A DNA stretch of 64,000 nt from Polytrichum commune (lineage: Eukaryota > Streptophyta > Polytrichopsida > Polytrichales > Polytrichaceae): positions 20,185,666-20,249,665 of the forward strand of contig OX485807.1 in the NCBI GenBank assembly GCA_950295325.1. Reading direction: 5' to 3'. Positions 12,286-25,509 of this stretch are shown here, one piece after another. Each line of letters opens with the position of its first letter. Position 1 is the first letter of the stretch. The translations under genes were made by a program, and so were the position numbers. The notes under the pieces are model-generated. The model was not told the origin of the DNA. It saw only the letters and a program-made list of their open reading frames with translations, and did no database searches.

Positions 12286-13285
12286 CTAAGAAGCCACTTG
12301 AAGCCAAAGCACCAAACATTTGTACAATATTCACATCCACTTATTCATATGATCTATGTACGTTTATGCCTACTTATTCGCCTCTACTTCATGTGCCCAC
12401 CCATGTACTTCTTTGACATTGTCTCATAAATCTATTGGGGAAGTTAAAATGTGGATGTGCCACATAATTGGAAAGATGCTTAGATGTAATGTAACAAAAG
12501 CAAGTAAAATCTACCTTCGCTCTTCCCTTCTCATCCTTTCTTGAAATGCTCTTGTCTCTTTCCATCTCTCCCTTCCTTCCTATTCTCCTTCCTTGGAATT
12601 GTCTCATCTCTCTCCTTTCTTTCATGTACTTCATGTTCAAGAAAATAGATTATAGTAGATTATTATGGTAGAACGATTCATATTCTAAGAAGTCACTTGA
12701 AGGCAAATTACCATACAATAGTCACATCCACTTATCCATATCTATGTATATTCATGTCTACTTATTCATTGCATTGTTTTGTCTAATTAGTGTGGGCCAC
12801 ACTAATTTCTCAATTTCCCACACTTAATTATTATTATAATTTAAAGGAACCCATTGTAATTTCTTGTGCGAAAAATTAGTGTTGGTTTTTTTGTTTGCAT
12901 ATTTGGATGAAAATTCAAGGCAAGGAAAACTACCATAAAATTACTAATGTTAACCAAGGCAAGTACTATAAAAGTAGTATGGGCCACACTATATCCCAAC
13001 CCACCTGAGTTTCCCACCCACACTATTTAGACTACCCAATGAAGTCTACTCCATGTGCCTACCTTATGTGCTTCTTTGACAATGTCTCATAAATCCATAG
13101 GGGAAGGAAAAACACGAAGGTGCCACATAATTGGAAAGATGGTTATATAATATAGTCACAAAAGCAAGTAACTTCAAAGTCCACCTTCTCTCTCCTCTTC
13201 TCGTCCTTCCTTGAAATTCTCCCGTCTCTTTCCAACTCTCTATTCCTTCATGTCCTCCTTCCTTGTAATCTCCTATTCTCTAGAC
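12286..13285. repeat. Diverged direct repeats (about 90 and 245 bp)
   Basis: The block 12380-12620 recurs at 13043-13285. Shared words include CTTCTTTGACA, GTCTCATAAATC, GCCACATAATTGGAAAGATG and a C/T-rich tail with CTTCCTTG. The segment before it, 12286-12375 (TTCTAAGAAG, CACTTGAAG, CACATCCACTTAT), recurs at 12684-12770. This is an old local duplication of non-coding DNA. The next TIR element, at 13301, inserted just after the second copy. Confidence 0.6.
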
Positions 13286-13300
13286 TCCCTACCTTATGTA

Positions 13301-14023
13301 CTGGGGGGGGGGGTGGACTCTTCATTGGAAACCTAAACAACATGCGTGGGTCACTATGAAATTAAACCTCCTGTATACAAGAAGTTTAAAGATAAAAACA
13401 CATGTATACATACTAAAGTCATCCTAGAAAATGGACTCATGTTTTTATACTAAGCTTTTCAATTTAATATAGTGATAAATGCCTCTACTACATGTTCAAA
13501 ATAGAAATCTTGAATTAGATAAGACTTTATTACATATGAAATTCAATTTTATTTTCTAATGAGAAAACCATTGAACGTTTATTCATCCATAGCATGTAGC
13601 TCGACGATTATATCAAACAAACAAAGACAAGAGTACGAAAAAGTTAGCCACAATCTGGAGAGCAAAGCTCAAGAAAGCCCATGAGCATTCCTAGAGCCTC
13701 TAGTCTATAACAACCTAAAACCCAAATGCAAACCCTAATAAGAATGGATAGGATAGTCATTAAGGACTTTACCCATATGACGACAATGCATGAAAACGTG
13801 AATTTGATGAAACTATCACATCTATTATCAAAATTTTCTCTAAACTTTAAGGCCCCCTTTTGGACATCTAATTGCTTCAAAAAATCAATAGCCTTCTAGA
13901 TGTACACACTAGAGAAAATAACACCTCTCCCTCATATACACTATGTATGCTATTGCCTCAAATAATACCCCTTCTAAGTTCACTCATGTTAGTTTGTACG
14001 TGGTATGAAGAGTCCACCCCCCG
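13301..14023. mobile_element. About 0.72-kb TIR element, GGACTCTTCAT family, 6-bp TSD
   Basis: The left end is a G run followed by TGGACTCTTCATTGG. The right end, TATGAAGAGTCCACCCCCCG, is its inverse. The hexamer CTTATG flanks both sides (just before 13301 and at about 14025-14030) as a likely TSD. The interior carries the inverse of the family word GGGGGCCTAAGGTTTAGAGA near 13840, so this copy is inverted relative to 23432-23930. It has no coding capacity. The superfamily is not assigned. Confidence 0.6.
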
Positions 14024-14409
14024 GGCTTATGCATAAGTAACCAGGTCTTCCCTTGCCCTCATGTACAATGTGTTTATAGAAGCTCTAGGTAACTTGTTCC
14101 AAAACTACGATTGTGTGTTTTGAGGAAAAAGCAAGGACATGCAAGAAGTGATAAAGCAACCAAGAGCTAATAATAATAAATTTTAAATTGATATAAATGA
14201 CATATTATAAAAATATAAAAAACTCATATTAAAACATACTTGAGTACAAGATGTGCCAATATGGAATGTAAAAGAAAAATAAAATAAATTTAGTTTGGTA
14301 TCCAATAGACATGTATCCAGCAATTTAACCACAAAGCTCCAGCCATTCCAAGGTGTATAAATTGTATAAGGCTATGATTGAATGTAAAGGAGAACTAGAG
14401 CATGCATTC

Positions 14410-14960
14410 GGTTGGGGCCAAGGGTTCATGGTGTGTACACACATTATATCCTCATCCATTGGAAAGGTGAAACACAATGAACTATTTTGTAAGTTGTAAC
14501 TTCAAAAATGTTATTTGTAGACAATTCAACCTTGAAAGTGGCATCAAAGACCTCAAACTAGTCCAGTGGGATCAGATTGAAACGCATTGACCTTCAACTT
14601 TGTAGGGGACTTGATTTTATTAGAAAACCTTTGTCGACGATGAATGAGTTTACACATACATCACGAACTTAGGTCAAGCCATTGATTGAGGTGAGATACA
14701 TCCATCTCAAGCCTTTGGTTTATATGCGAGTGTTATTTTGATGACTTTGCTTAATCAAACATCGAATGTATCTGATTGTTGTGTGGTTAGGTGAGGATCA
14801 AAAGAACAAACACCACCAAGATACATGTGTCAAAAAAGATCGGACTACATCTTCAAATTTCACTAACACTTCACACTCAATAGTGAACACAATTGGGAGG
14901 ACTCATGTATATACTTTAGGACTCATCAAACATGCACTTCCAATACGGTCCGTAGTTTCA
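14410..14960. repeat. Dispersed repeat R, copy 1 (uninterrupted)
   Basis: Aligns with 19640-20670 and 50955-51680. Landmarks are CATGGTGTGTAC, CTCATCCATTGG-AAGGTGAAA, the CGATGAATGAGTTTACA block, and further on GGTGAGGATCAAA and CTTCAAATTTCA. The other two copies are each interrupted by a different small transposon, so this copy shows the empty site for both. Sequence 14961-18129 shows no gene, only AT-rich DNA and short open frames. Confidence 0.6.
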
Positions 14961-17900
14961 CATCAACTTGGGCGGGTCTTTGCCTAATAATTAGTTAAAG
15001 TGACGAAAATACTTAGACAACCCGGAATATAATATATCAAATCGGGCGGTTACAAAATAAAATTAGAATAAGTTAGGCATTCATCCAAGTTTCTATTATG
15101 GTTTTTGGATAGCTATTGCTAATTTCATCTAAAGTGGCCAATTTACCCTAAACCCTAACATTCACCTCCAAAACTCCCATTAGTTACCCTGAACTTTTAT
15201 GTGACATGGTTTATTATGTGTGAAAGATATGTTGGGTTAGAAGTGTTAGAATGACGAGACAAAAGACGAAAGACTTTGCGATGTTTGTTTAAACCTATTG
15301 ATACCTAACATCTAATTTATTGAATTACAAGACATGTGAGCTGAACTTTTGTGACTTGAACATTAATGTGATTTTTTTAAAAAAAAACTAGGCTAACCAT
15401 GTCGATAATTTCCTAGAAATTTAGACACACTTCTATTTATATTTTTTCTTGCCCAAGTTACTAGGAAACTACGATTATCATCACTAAATAAAAAAAAGTC
15501 CATTATTCAATCCAATTTTTACTAACACCTCATTGCAAATTTGGTAATGCAACACAACTTGTTTCATTGTGTAGCTGCAATCCAAAGAAGTTAAAGAACA
15601 TGAAAATTGAACCGAGTAACACCCATTTACCTTACATTCACAAAGATGGGGTCCCAAGAAGACGAGATTCACAACAAATGGGGAAATAGATCGCATGACT
15701 TTAGCAAGTCAAACTCATGGATCGGGTAAAGAGTCACGGTCCATGAGGTAAGAAGGTGTGGTGTAAAGGTTGGGATTCGGATGAGCTGTCTATTCCTTAA
15801 GGTGAAGTTCCTTTGGCATTGGATAAAGTGTGAACATTGAGCTACCCACAAGTCAACTACCGAAATTTGACCTACATCATCTTAACTTAAGGCCAATTTA
15901 GACTACAGTGAAGAAGTGCACTGATCAAGAATTTTAGGGGAATGGAGTAATATGATTGGCTATAAAAATGGGTTCTTCACCAGTTGGGGCTTACATTATA
16001 ATCAAGACTTCTTAGGTGACAAACTTCAAGCATGGATGAAAAATGACATGGTTGCCAACATGGAACCACTTTTTGGTTGGGGAGTTCTCTAGAAGTTAAG
16101 TTTCTTGGGCAACCCCAAACCCTAAGACAACAAACTTGGCCTCTAGAAAACTCCAACTTGAGGCATTTTATAGAATTTTTTTTCATCATGTCCGCCATAC
16201 CAACCGTCGCCTTAAATAACCTTGCCTTGAGCTCAAATCCTTGGTTGACCAGTGCACTTCTTCACCGTAGTCTAAACCGGCCTTTTTAGCACCCTTAAGT
16301 TTCAACTCCTACAATGAACATGTGTTAAATGGACACTCTTTGTTGTTGGGTATCCTCCCATGGTCAGATCAAGGAAATTGCAATCACAAAGTGTTAGCAA
16401 ATTATTCCTTAGGGCATAGTAGAATAAGAAATCATCTCAATCGGATTTAATCTATGTTTTCTATTGATTTTTGAAGTGCATGGGAGACAATCACGGGGAG
16501 GTCACTCCCTCTTTAATTAATGCATACATGTGCACTCATGACTTATTTATCGGGGGGCTATTTACCTTGGAGAAAATATTATAAGGTATGGTATTTTTCA
16601 AAATAAAGGTAAATGCTTGTATTTTAATACACCCTATTAGTCATTATAAATTTTTGGTGGAATCATTTAAAAATACCCTATTTTATTTCTACTGCATTTT
16701 TTTCTTCTTATATTCCAAGTAACCAATTAACTTGACTTTACCCCAGATTTTGTTTTTCTTGGAGCCCAATTGTTGTCCATTTTTTTCTTAAACCACATTT
16801 TATTTTGTACACCCCATTTTTTTGGGTTCTGTAAGCAACATTTTTTGTCATGAAGGACAATTCTCTTCTTACAACCATGAATTTTGAAGTTCAGCCACAA
16901 TGCTAAACTCATATGAACTAAACCATAACAATAAACCTAAAGCAAAGGCATGTAACTGAAGCATTGTCTTAGACTATGAAATATAGTCAAACAAAGCGCC
17001 AAAATTTTCCCTCCCAGCACGTGGGTAGAGACCATTAACTCCACATTGGAACCGTTGGTTCAATAACGTTCAAGCAAGCCAGCGTGCAAAGTCATTCATC
17101 CAAGCATTTTCAACAAAAAAATGCCTTTTTTCATCCACTAGCACAGACCCTACCCAAGACCCACTGCCCCTAGTAATTGTTTCCACACTATTTTACATGT
17201 ATTGACTAGATAAAAGAGGCCATTATATGTGATGATATTTTACATGTAAACATGTTTCATTATTTCAAAACCCCCTATATTATATGTAAGTTTTTTTGCA
17301 AAATTTACCTACAATAAATATATTAGACCCTATTTTTTATCTCACATTGTTTCTACAATTTTGCTAATGACCTCTCCGTGGAGCCGATGTGGTTAGTGAA
17401 GTAGTAGGGCCCCCTTACCTTTACTTTTTTCGATTCATCGATGGGTCAACGTGTCTTTTATGTGCCACTCCCTAGAGCCTAGAATGGTTACCAAAAGTCA
17501 AAACATTGGCCACATGCAGAGGCATATTCATGGCCCATTTTAGTAGTTGGTGGGTTTGTTTACTACCCCAAAGTAGGTGCCAATTTAAGGGAATTATTCG
17601 AACTAAGCACAATTATTTGTCCATTTTGATAATGATTAGGATATATTTTCATATGAGATGCACATGGACTCCAAAATTACATGAAGAAAATGGTCACAAC
17701 CTCTATTTGGATTTAACAATCTTGTATTTTGAAGAAAAATACTCCGGTCTATGGACGGGTAGCCAAGGGGTAACCAACATTCCACTTGAAAACGGGGTGT
17801 GATAAAGGATAGGGTCTCACACAATGTTTCAATGTAGAATATATTGAAATACTATAAAACTGAAGGCATTGGGATTACATATTGAGAATACAGTAGACAT

Positions 17901-18129
17901 ATTTAGAGGTTATTCATCAACTATGAGGAATATCCCACGAATTTGCGCATTCTTTCATAGCCCACCCCCTGAAAATACGCCTTTATCTCAGGTGGTTCAT
18001 ATCTCTACAAGGGAGTGAATGCCCCATCTCCCCTTCTCCTCCTCACCGGGGGGATTTACCCTAAGGGAGTTCATTGATGATTTACATAGAAACGACGTGT
18101 GGGAAAAGATAAGATGGAGTATACGTGTA

Positions 18130-18875
18130 AGATATATTTTTATTTTATTTTTAGATCTACAATAGGCTCTATGAAATGTCCATAGGTGATTTATATAGAA
18201 GATATAGGACCATGTATTATCCTAATTTACTTTTATTTATTTGTAAAAGATCTTAACAAAAATTGGAATGAGTAAATGTCTAGATGTTGGCCTTTAAAAT
18301 GGCCACATCACCCCCTACATTCCCACAATGTTCCCACAACGTTCCCCATGTTCTCAAAATGTTCCCCACATTCCCACGATGTTCCCTTGGAGAGGGTTTA
18401 AGAGTTTAGGGTCTTGCATATGTTTTGTTTGTTTGTTAACATTGCTTTTGCTCATTGTGCACTGTAAACTCTAAAAACGTAACCCTTGCATTTGCCCACA
18501 TGTTTGATGTCTTATGCCCATTGTGATGTGGTTACTTACATAGATGTATTTGTTTGTTTGATTCTTCCCAATCTTATGTTTCCTTACATGACAAACATCA
18601 ACAAACAAGAAACTCCACTTCAATACCACAAGGAAAAAGTTGAAGTTCATACTTTTTAATAAATAAAAGAGGTTGCAATTTATTGCACTACTATAGAAAC
18701 TATAAATACCTAAAGGGTTGAAGAAAATGGTGATAAGTAGGATTCTTTTATAAATACAGTGTCCAATTTTTTATTTTTTTTCAAAGATTAGGGTAAATAG
18801 CCTATAAAAAAATACTGGATACTTGCATGTATATGCCAATTTTCTAAAGAGGTGACTTCCCCAGGGTTTTACCTG
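18130..18875. repeat. Dispersed repeat S, copy 1
   Basis: Aligns with 25510-26195. Shared words include AGGCTCTAT-AAATGT, ACAAAAATTGGAATGA, AATACCAC-AGGAAAA, GCAATTTATTGCAC and a terminal GAGGTG-CTTCCCCAGGG. It includes a run of TTCCCACAATG-like words near 18310-18390. No coding frame is recognisable and the repeat class is unknown. Confidence 0.5.
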
Positions 18876-19253
18876 AAATTAGAATATAAAAGAAACCATA
18901 GTGAACCTCAAGACATTGTACGGAGATGTATAAAATTGCATGTTAATGTTTTTAGATCTAAACGTGTCAAAAATGATCTATTTATCAAATTTTACATACT
19001 TCCAATCAGAACATACATAATATATGTGAAAAACAAATTGGAGACTTTTGGCTCATATAAGCAACATGGTTCAAATACATACCACATATGTGTTGACATC
19101 ATGTTTGTCGTATATGCCTATAATTTCACTTCCCCTTTGAAGTAGACACCTTTCAATATAGTTTGTCATATGGACTAACTCAAAATTGATTATAATACTA
19201 ACATAATATTAACAAGATATAGTAACGGCGTGCAACATAATATTATTCAAATC

Positions 19254-19374
19254 CATAACAGTGTTATGTGGGATTGACAATATTCCATGGAATATTCTTG
19301 AATATTCTCCACATTCGGTCTAAATGAGGAGAATATTCTATAGAATATTGACAGTTCCACAAAACACTGTTATG
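19254..19374. mobile_element. 121-bp foldback element with CATAACAGTGTTATG ends
   Basis: The arms CATAACAGTGTTATGTGG and the inverse CCACAAAACACTGTTATG enclose further inverse-complementary blocks (GAATATTC words), so almost the whole segment folds on itself. AATC occurs directly outside both ends. A half copy of the right arm lies at about 40690-40735. It looks like a small MITE. Confidence 0.6.
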
Positions 19375-19639
19375 AATCTGTATAATGTTATAAAAGCATC
19401 AAATAGGGAGAATTTGGCTCATATAAATATCATGATTCAATTGAATACCACGCATATCTAAACATCATAGTCATTATAGTAATTGGATGTTTTCAATTCC
19501 ACTTTGAAGTCTCTTTGAAGTAGCTAGGCTTGTGTTCAATGTCATTACTTTCAACCATAATATACATAGATGAAGTCAAAATACACTTTAATACTTGTTG
19601 GATCCTCGTGCAAACTTAATGCGTTGGCCTTAGAAGACC

Positions 19640-20670
19640 ATATGATGCCTTAGGGCTAGGGATTCGTGGTGTCTACGTAACCTCATCCGTTGCGAAGGTG
19701 AAAATGCAATGAATTGTATTATTACGTGAAACTGATTATTTTTGGACAACTTGATCCCAGAAATAAAGTCAAAGACTCCAAATTAGTTTTGTGGCGTCGA
19801 ACTAGAATGAAGCGGCTCTCAATCTTGTAGTGAACCTTTTAAAAAAAATGTTGGAGGCCCTTCATCCATGATGGATGAGTTTACATTCACGCTACGCATC
19901 CCAAGCCCGGGGAGTGCACTTAAAGTTAAGATTAGGAATACACGTGAGTACGTTTTAATGGCATACCCCCTACAATACTTGGCCTTAAAATAGTTTTTGA
20001 ATTAAGACTTTTTAAGTGCCAAATCATTACGCATATATCTATCACTTGGTATAAATTTCAAGACGAGAAGTTTTTAAAAAATATTAAAAAAAATGATAGA
20101 AGTTTGAACTAAAATGCGTTGTTTTTTGCTTCAAAAATAAATTTAAAAATATTTACAATTGATTATTTTTTGGAATTTATACAACAAGAACTTTAGATTG
20201 TGTTTAACAACTACATATTTTTTTTACAATTTTTAGATGATTTTTTAGTACATACATAGGGGGGTCAAAAGTACGCATTCACGTGATTCCTAGTCTTAAC
20301 TTTACGTGCACTCCCCGAGATCCCAAGCTTGTGCCTTCAAGGTTTTAGGGTTAAGTTTTCATCAAGCACGACCTATAAAGTGACTTGGTGACATGTGAGC
20401 AATAATTTATGAATGAATTTCAATATATTAAGGTATGTGGGTGTTATTCGGTTACTTTCCGTAATTGGGCACCTATTTTTGATTGGTGTGTGGTTAAGTG
20501 AAGATCAAAGAAGAAACACCATTATGAAGTTGACGTAGGTCAACAAGAAAACAGACTACATTTTCAAATTTCATTAAACTACTCCACACTCAATAACGTA
20601 CACAACCAGGAAGACCTACGTATTTAGTTGGCAAGAATCAACAAACATGCACGCACTTCCGATAACCACT
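19640..20670. repeat. Dispersed repeat R, copy 2 (split by a Mutator-like MITE)
   Basis: Left part 19640-19906 and right part 20320-20670 together match copy 1 at 14410-14960 (ATTCGTGGTGTCTACG, CATCCGTTGCGAAGGTGAAA, CATGATGGATGAGTTTACA, then GTTAAGTGAAGATCAAAG and CACACTCAATA). The break coincides with the 413-bp element described separately. Confidence 0.6.
19907..20319. mobile_element. 413-bp Mutator-like MITE with 9-bp TSD
   Basis: The left end CCGGGGAGTGCAC continues as a terminal repeat of nearly 60 bp (TTAAAGTTAAGATTAGGAAT). The right end is its inverse, finishing GTGCACTCCCCGAG. The 9-mer ATCCCAAGC occurs immediately outside both ends (19898-19906 and 20320-20328). A 9-bp TSD with long TIRs is typical of Mutator-like elements. 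The interior is AT-rich and non-coding. It sits inside repeat R, whose other copies lack it at this place. Confidence 0.85.
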
Positions 20671-23431
20671 GTCAACTCAACCAAGAAAGTTCTAATTCTC
20701 AATCTGATTTTCGTTGATGTTTCATCGTAGATTTGCTAATGCCACACAACTTCAAAGACGTAACTCTGATCAACAGAAGACGGGCAGGAACACGGAAAAC
20801 GAACCGAGTAACACCCACACACCTTTCCAGGCACGATCGAAGAAGCTCAAATTGTATCCAGTGTATGACATCATGATCGTGTTGTGCAAAAGAATCAATC
20901 CTCAAAATGTGGTGGACATCAATCGATCAATCGATCGATCTCGAGTTGCACAAAAACGCAGATCCGCACTCGATAGTTTGCTTGTTTGTCATGAATCATC
21001 CTTTAAATTGGTTCCCAACTTATTCCCCGTAAAAGCAGTGAGACGTGTCGAGTGCATGCACTCCACAATTCTTCCCTACAACAGGCTTCTCCAGCAATTT
21101 GCAGGCTCACTTTACTCTTGGAATTTGTGGAATCTCATCTGATATCATGTGGGCGGAGTAAGCTCGTATATAAAGTAACAAGTTTGTACGAAGAAGTTTC
21201 GACAGACTCATAAGGTTCCACCCAAAGTGACACGATTCCTTTTTCCTTTTGCACATGTAAAGGACTGGCTAGCGATTTGACCTCAAGAAACCATCCCTGC
21301 GGTCAACTCCAATAATCACAAAGGAGCCTCGCCACCTTTCCATCTCCAAATTTATCCACTTCTTAGGCTCACTCACGTCAAGTCTTTACTTAAACCTTAA
21401 GTTGGGGCCCAGGCCATCCTCCAAAGATTTTCACCATTGACAACACAGGAGTATATCAAATTTTGTGGGCCTTCGATGCATGTCGGGGGTCATACTCACG
21501 TCGGTAACTATGACTCATAGTTTTTCGAAACTTTGTAATTTTTGTCAACATGTTTTTGGTGCATTCATGTTGAACAATTGACCGTTTACGTGTCTGGGTT
21601 ACATGCGATTTTGTTATGTTTAATGTAGGGGGTCAAACCATGATGAGGTGTACCACTAAGGACTAAATAGGAACGAGTTCTTTCACATTTCTTAAGGGTT
21701 TTCTCGTGTTTGTAGCAATGGTTCTGATGAGGTTTACAAAGTTCCATGAATGAAATGTTGCTAAGTCTTGATTATATACCTAAGTTGTACAGTTTCAAAA
21801 TAAAAACACGAAGAACATTCAAAGAAGTGTTAAGGATTGTGAATAAAGGGTGGCGTGTTATGAGATTTTGGTGTATTGTATAGTGGTTGGACCCAAGGGT
21901 GTTCCACATTAGAATTTGGGATATAATGAGTTTGGTGCATTTAATATCATATTATGAGAAGAAAAAAACAAAAAAAGTTGTATTCACGTTTTGTTTTTGA
22001 ATAATGCTAAGAGAGGTTCTATTACACCTAAATTGAAGGGAGATGTGTGAATCCTCAGTGATTGCTTGAATGTTGAGATATTAAAATATGATGGAAACAT
22101 CAAAAAAGAAATAATTTTGATGTCAAATATACATAATTTTTTGTTAAAATTTAAAATCAAAAAAAAAACTGCTATAATATATCACAATAATCGGTTGTGA
22201 TTATTCTATTGGAGGATCCTACCATACAATCATATTGGAAAATCCACCAATAGAAGTCAATGTTTTATAATTTTGGACTTGTACTTAGTCTAGTGTTACT
22301 TAAATATCAATTCTCTTCTCAATGCCCTTACACTCAAACAAATTTCATAACTTGGTGTTGCAATAAAATGCACATATGAGCTCTTAAAGCCTAGCTATAT
22401 AACAACAGGAGTTGCATACCCATGCTCACATGTAAATTTTGTGTATGTGACTTAAATAGTTAAAGTATGTTCAACTAGACTAAATCAACCAAAAAATAAG
22501 TCTCCGAACTGCATATTATTTTGATTTTTTTTATTGGATGAATACAATAACTCCCTCTCACTATCTCATTAGTCTAGGCATCACCATGCATGTTTAGAAG
22601 TCAAATATCAACAACCAACAAGAACGAGGGGTAATGCATGGTATGCAAGGTAGGGATAAGTTGGGTAGGGGACCTTTTAGGTCATGTGCACATTTCTTGG
22701 ATAGACATGACCATCGATAGAAAGAAAGGAAGGAATGTACCTATTAGACAATCAAGAATGTGCATTAATATTTCTTGTGTTAACTAGTGATTGCATGTCT
22801 TAAATTATTTTTCTTGATTAATTTCTTACTTCTTACATGACTCTGAAGCACATAGTCATAACCTTGCAACACATAGTCCTAATCTTGGTACTTACTTGAG
22901 AGCTTACTTGGAACACAATGTACATCTAAAGTAGTGAGGCCTTAAAGTGACACTTTTAGGAAACTTTTGTAGGAAGGTTAAGTAGCTTAGAAAATTTTCA
23001 AAATAAAACCATAAACGAGAAAATCTATATAGAGTCTACAAAACAAATTCAAAAAAATAGTAAATTCATGAGCAAATTTGTCTAAAGAGCCTTTTATTGG
23101 CAATGCTCCTTTTTGATGGGTCCACCTTCATTTCGTTTGACGGTTTACATTTCTTTTTGCCTCTCTATGTGATAGTCAACACCAAAAACTATGTTTTAAA
23201 TGATGGGTTGAGAAAATCTTAATCTTTCACACAAAATCGAAGATCAAATCATATTCCTTCAAAAATAAACGTACAAAAGTTTGAACTTCTTACAATATTT
23301 AGTCCAAACTAAGGATTCTCTGATTCCTCTTGTTGCGCCGTAAACTCAAATACTTCCCTCCAATCCATAGTCACCAACTTTATCCCACATTATGATACTT
23401 GCATCATAGCATCCAAAGTATCCAACTTCAA
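20671..23431. other. AT-rich intergenic DNA
   Basis: No gene, terminal repeat or RNA gene that I can support. There is an ATCGATCA-type microsatellite near 20917-20940. A 142-codon open frame at 20714-21142 has no recognisable domain and crosses repetitive DNA. Confidence 0.4.
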
Positions 23432-23930
23432 TGCTTGGGGGGTGGACTCTTCATACCATGTACGAATTAACCATGTATGTGAGTGTAAGAAGGGGTAAAA
23501 TTTGAGGCATTAGCCTACACAATATACATAAGGGGGAGGTACATTTTAAAAGGCTATCAAGAGTTTTAAATTAAATATAGATTCACAAAAGGGGGCCTAA
23601 GGTTTAGAGAGAAATTTGACAATAAATGTGCTAGTTTCATCCAATGTACACTTTCATCCATTTTTATCATCTGGTAATAGTTTCCAATGACTTGTATATG
23701 TAATAAAAGGCTATTTATTTCATGTTTTTATATTTTATGTATGTGGTGAAGGCATTTATCAAATTAAACTGAAAGCTTAGTTTAAAGACATGAGTCCATT
23801 TTTAGCCTATTGTTAGGATGTATACATTTATTTTTCTCTATAAAATTCTCATGTAGAGGGGGGGGGGTCTATTTCATAATCACCCACGCATGACATTTAG
23901 GTTTCCAATGAAGAGTCCATCCCCCAAGCA
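23432..23930. mobile_element. 499-bp TIR element, GGACTCTTCAT family, complete copy
   Basis: The left end TGCTTGGGGGGTGGACTCTT and the right end, whose inverse is TGCTTGGGGGATGGACTCTT, form near-perfect terminal repeats. TCAA lies directly outside both ends. If the ends are drawn slightly differently, TCAATG occurs on both sides, matching the 6-bp TSD of the copy at 13301. The interior contains GGGGGCCTAAGGTTTAGAGA. No coding capacity. Confidence 0.7.
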
Positions 23931-24058
23931 TCAATGAAGCTCGTAGGTAGCTCTTGGTACCATTTCTTGTTTTGAAATCCTCTTTCACAAATTGCAATAT
24001 TTTAGGGAATGATAGTATTTTTTTGCCAAAATTTCATGAGATGTGGCCAATTGGTATA

Positions 24059-25107
24059 TCACACATTGATGCCCCCACAAAATTGCCATGGCTTGTACAA
24101 TGCTTTTTTTTCACATTCATGCATTAAAGTTTCTACAATCTCAAGCAACTCGGCTCTACTTGCGTCGCTTTCAACTGCCATCAATTGAAATTTTATTATC
24201 AAGATCTCCAACCATTGCTTTGATGTAGTTATACTAACTTCTTCATCACTTGGATAACACTTTGGATTGAAAAGTTCTAATGCTTTCAAAACTAGTAAAT
24301 AAGGAAACCTTATGTTCAACCTATCCACAATTGCTTACACATAAGTAGCTCCCATTGTCTTGCATTCTTCTAGTATGTCCTGATAATAAAAAAGTCATTC
24401 ATGATCATATGATGATATGATGATATATGCCTTCAACATCATCATTTGCCCTCCATCTTAATACACCATCCACCCAAGCTTGAGACAAAAACGGACCCAA
24501 GTTCTTGGTCAATTGTCCAAAGTTAGGTTTGTGTGACCACATAAAAAAATTCTGTTGAAAATAGAAATTGATGAATCCAAAGTGGATCCATTTGCTAAAA
24601 TATCTACCAAGTCATAGTAAAAAAATCTATTCAATTTATTTAGTTCCGTCAACACATCCACCACAAGATGAAGCATAAATTGAAACTAGAAGGTTGTAAC
24701 TTGATGGTACAAATAAGCATCCTCCACTTGGAAGACATCCAATATTGTTGGCATATAATACAAAATATGTTCCAACATTTGGCCTTAAGAAAACCAACAA
24801 ACTAAATGGAATTGCAAGATAGCCAATGGTTTTAAATCAAATCCATTTATCAAATTTTTGAGTTGATTCTATCAATTGCTACTTCTCCCTACCCACTCAT
24901 AAACTCGTTAGCAAATTGATCCAAAATCAACAATTTTGGTATAATTTTGAGTCCATCACCTACAGACAAAGCTTCTTGATGTGCAATGCAATGGATTTTC
25001 ATCAAAGCGGGCACATCATGTCTCAAATAGGTCATCAATCCACAATGACAACCTATCATCGAGGCTACTCCATTTGTTCTAAAGCCACAAGTTGATGTAT
25101 ATTCCAT
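24059..25107 (-). pseudogene. Decayed hAT-type transposase (ZNF862-like)
   Basis: Two minus-strand fragments in transcription order. At 25107-24889 the peptide contains GFRTNGVASMIG and IHCIAHQEAL, like the N-G-V...HC-xx-H-xx-L stretch of hAT/ZNF862-like transposases. At 24328-24059 a later piece contains LELFNPKCYPSDEEV. Between them, near 24610-24690, a third stretch reads as a DVLTELNKLNRFF-like peptide. Stops and frame changes separate the pieces and no full-length frame exists. This is a dead transposon relic. Its terminal repeats were not found. Family assignment rests on motif memory only. Confidence 0.55.
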
Positions 25108-25509
25108 TGCAAAATTGATTTGCTAAAAATGATACAATTGCAACTCCCTTCCCTTTCAAACTCATATAACAATAATAAACTATCAAATGTTGTTTCAAGG
25201 TTGAGGTGGTTGACTCGTCAATCATGAGGGGATTTTTTATTTATTTTTATTTTTATTTATTTTAATTTCCCCCACACGCAGAGCATTTCAAATAACCACG
25301 TATAGGCCCCACCTTGTGGTCTCATATGCATGAGCCATTCCCTATCAAGTTTTCCATATGTTTGTGCACAAGCTCTTCTAGGTGCAGGTTGTTGAATTTT
25401 TTGAGTCCAACAAATCATTATTGAAAGGAGTTCACTATTTGAAAGTGGCTCGTTCACTTGAGTTTGTGATGCAATGTGTACAACCTATCCTGCAATTTAA
25501 ATGTAAGAA

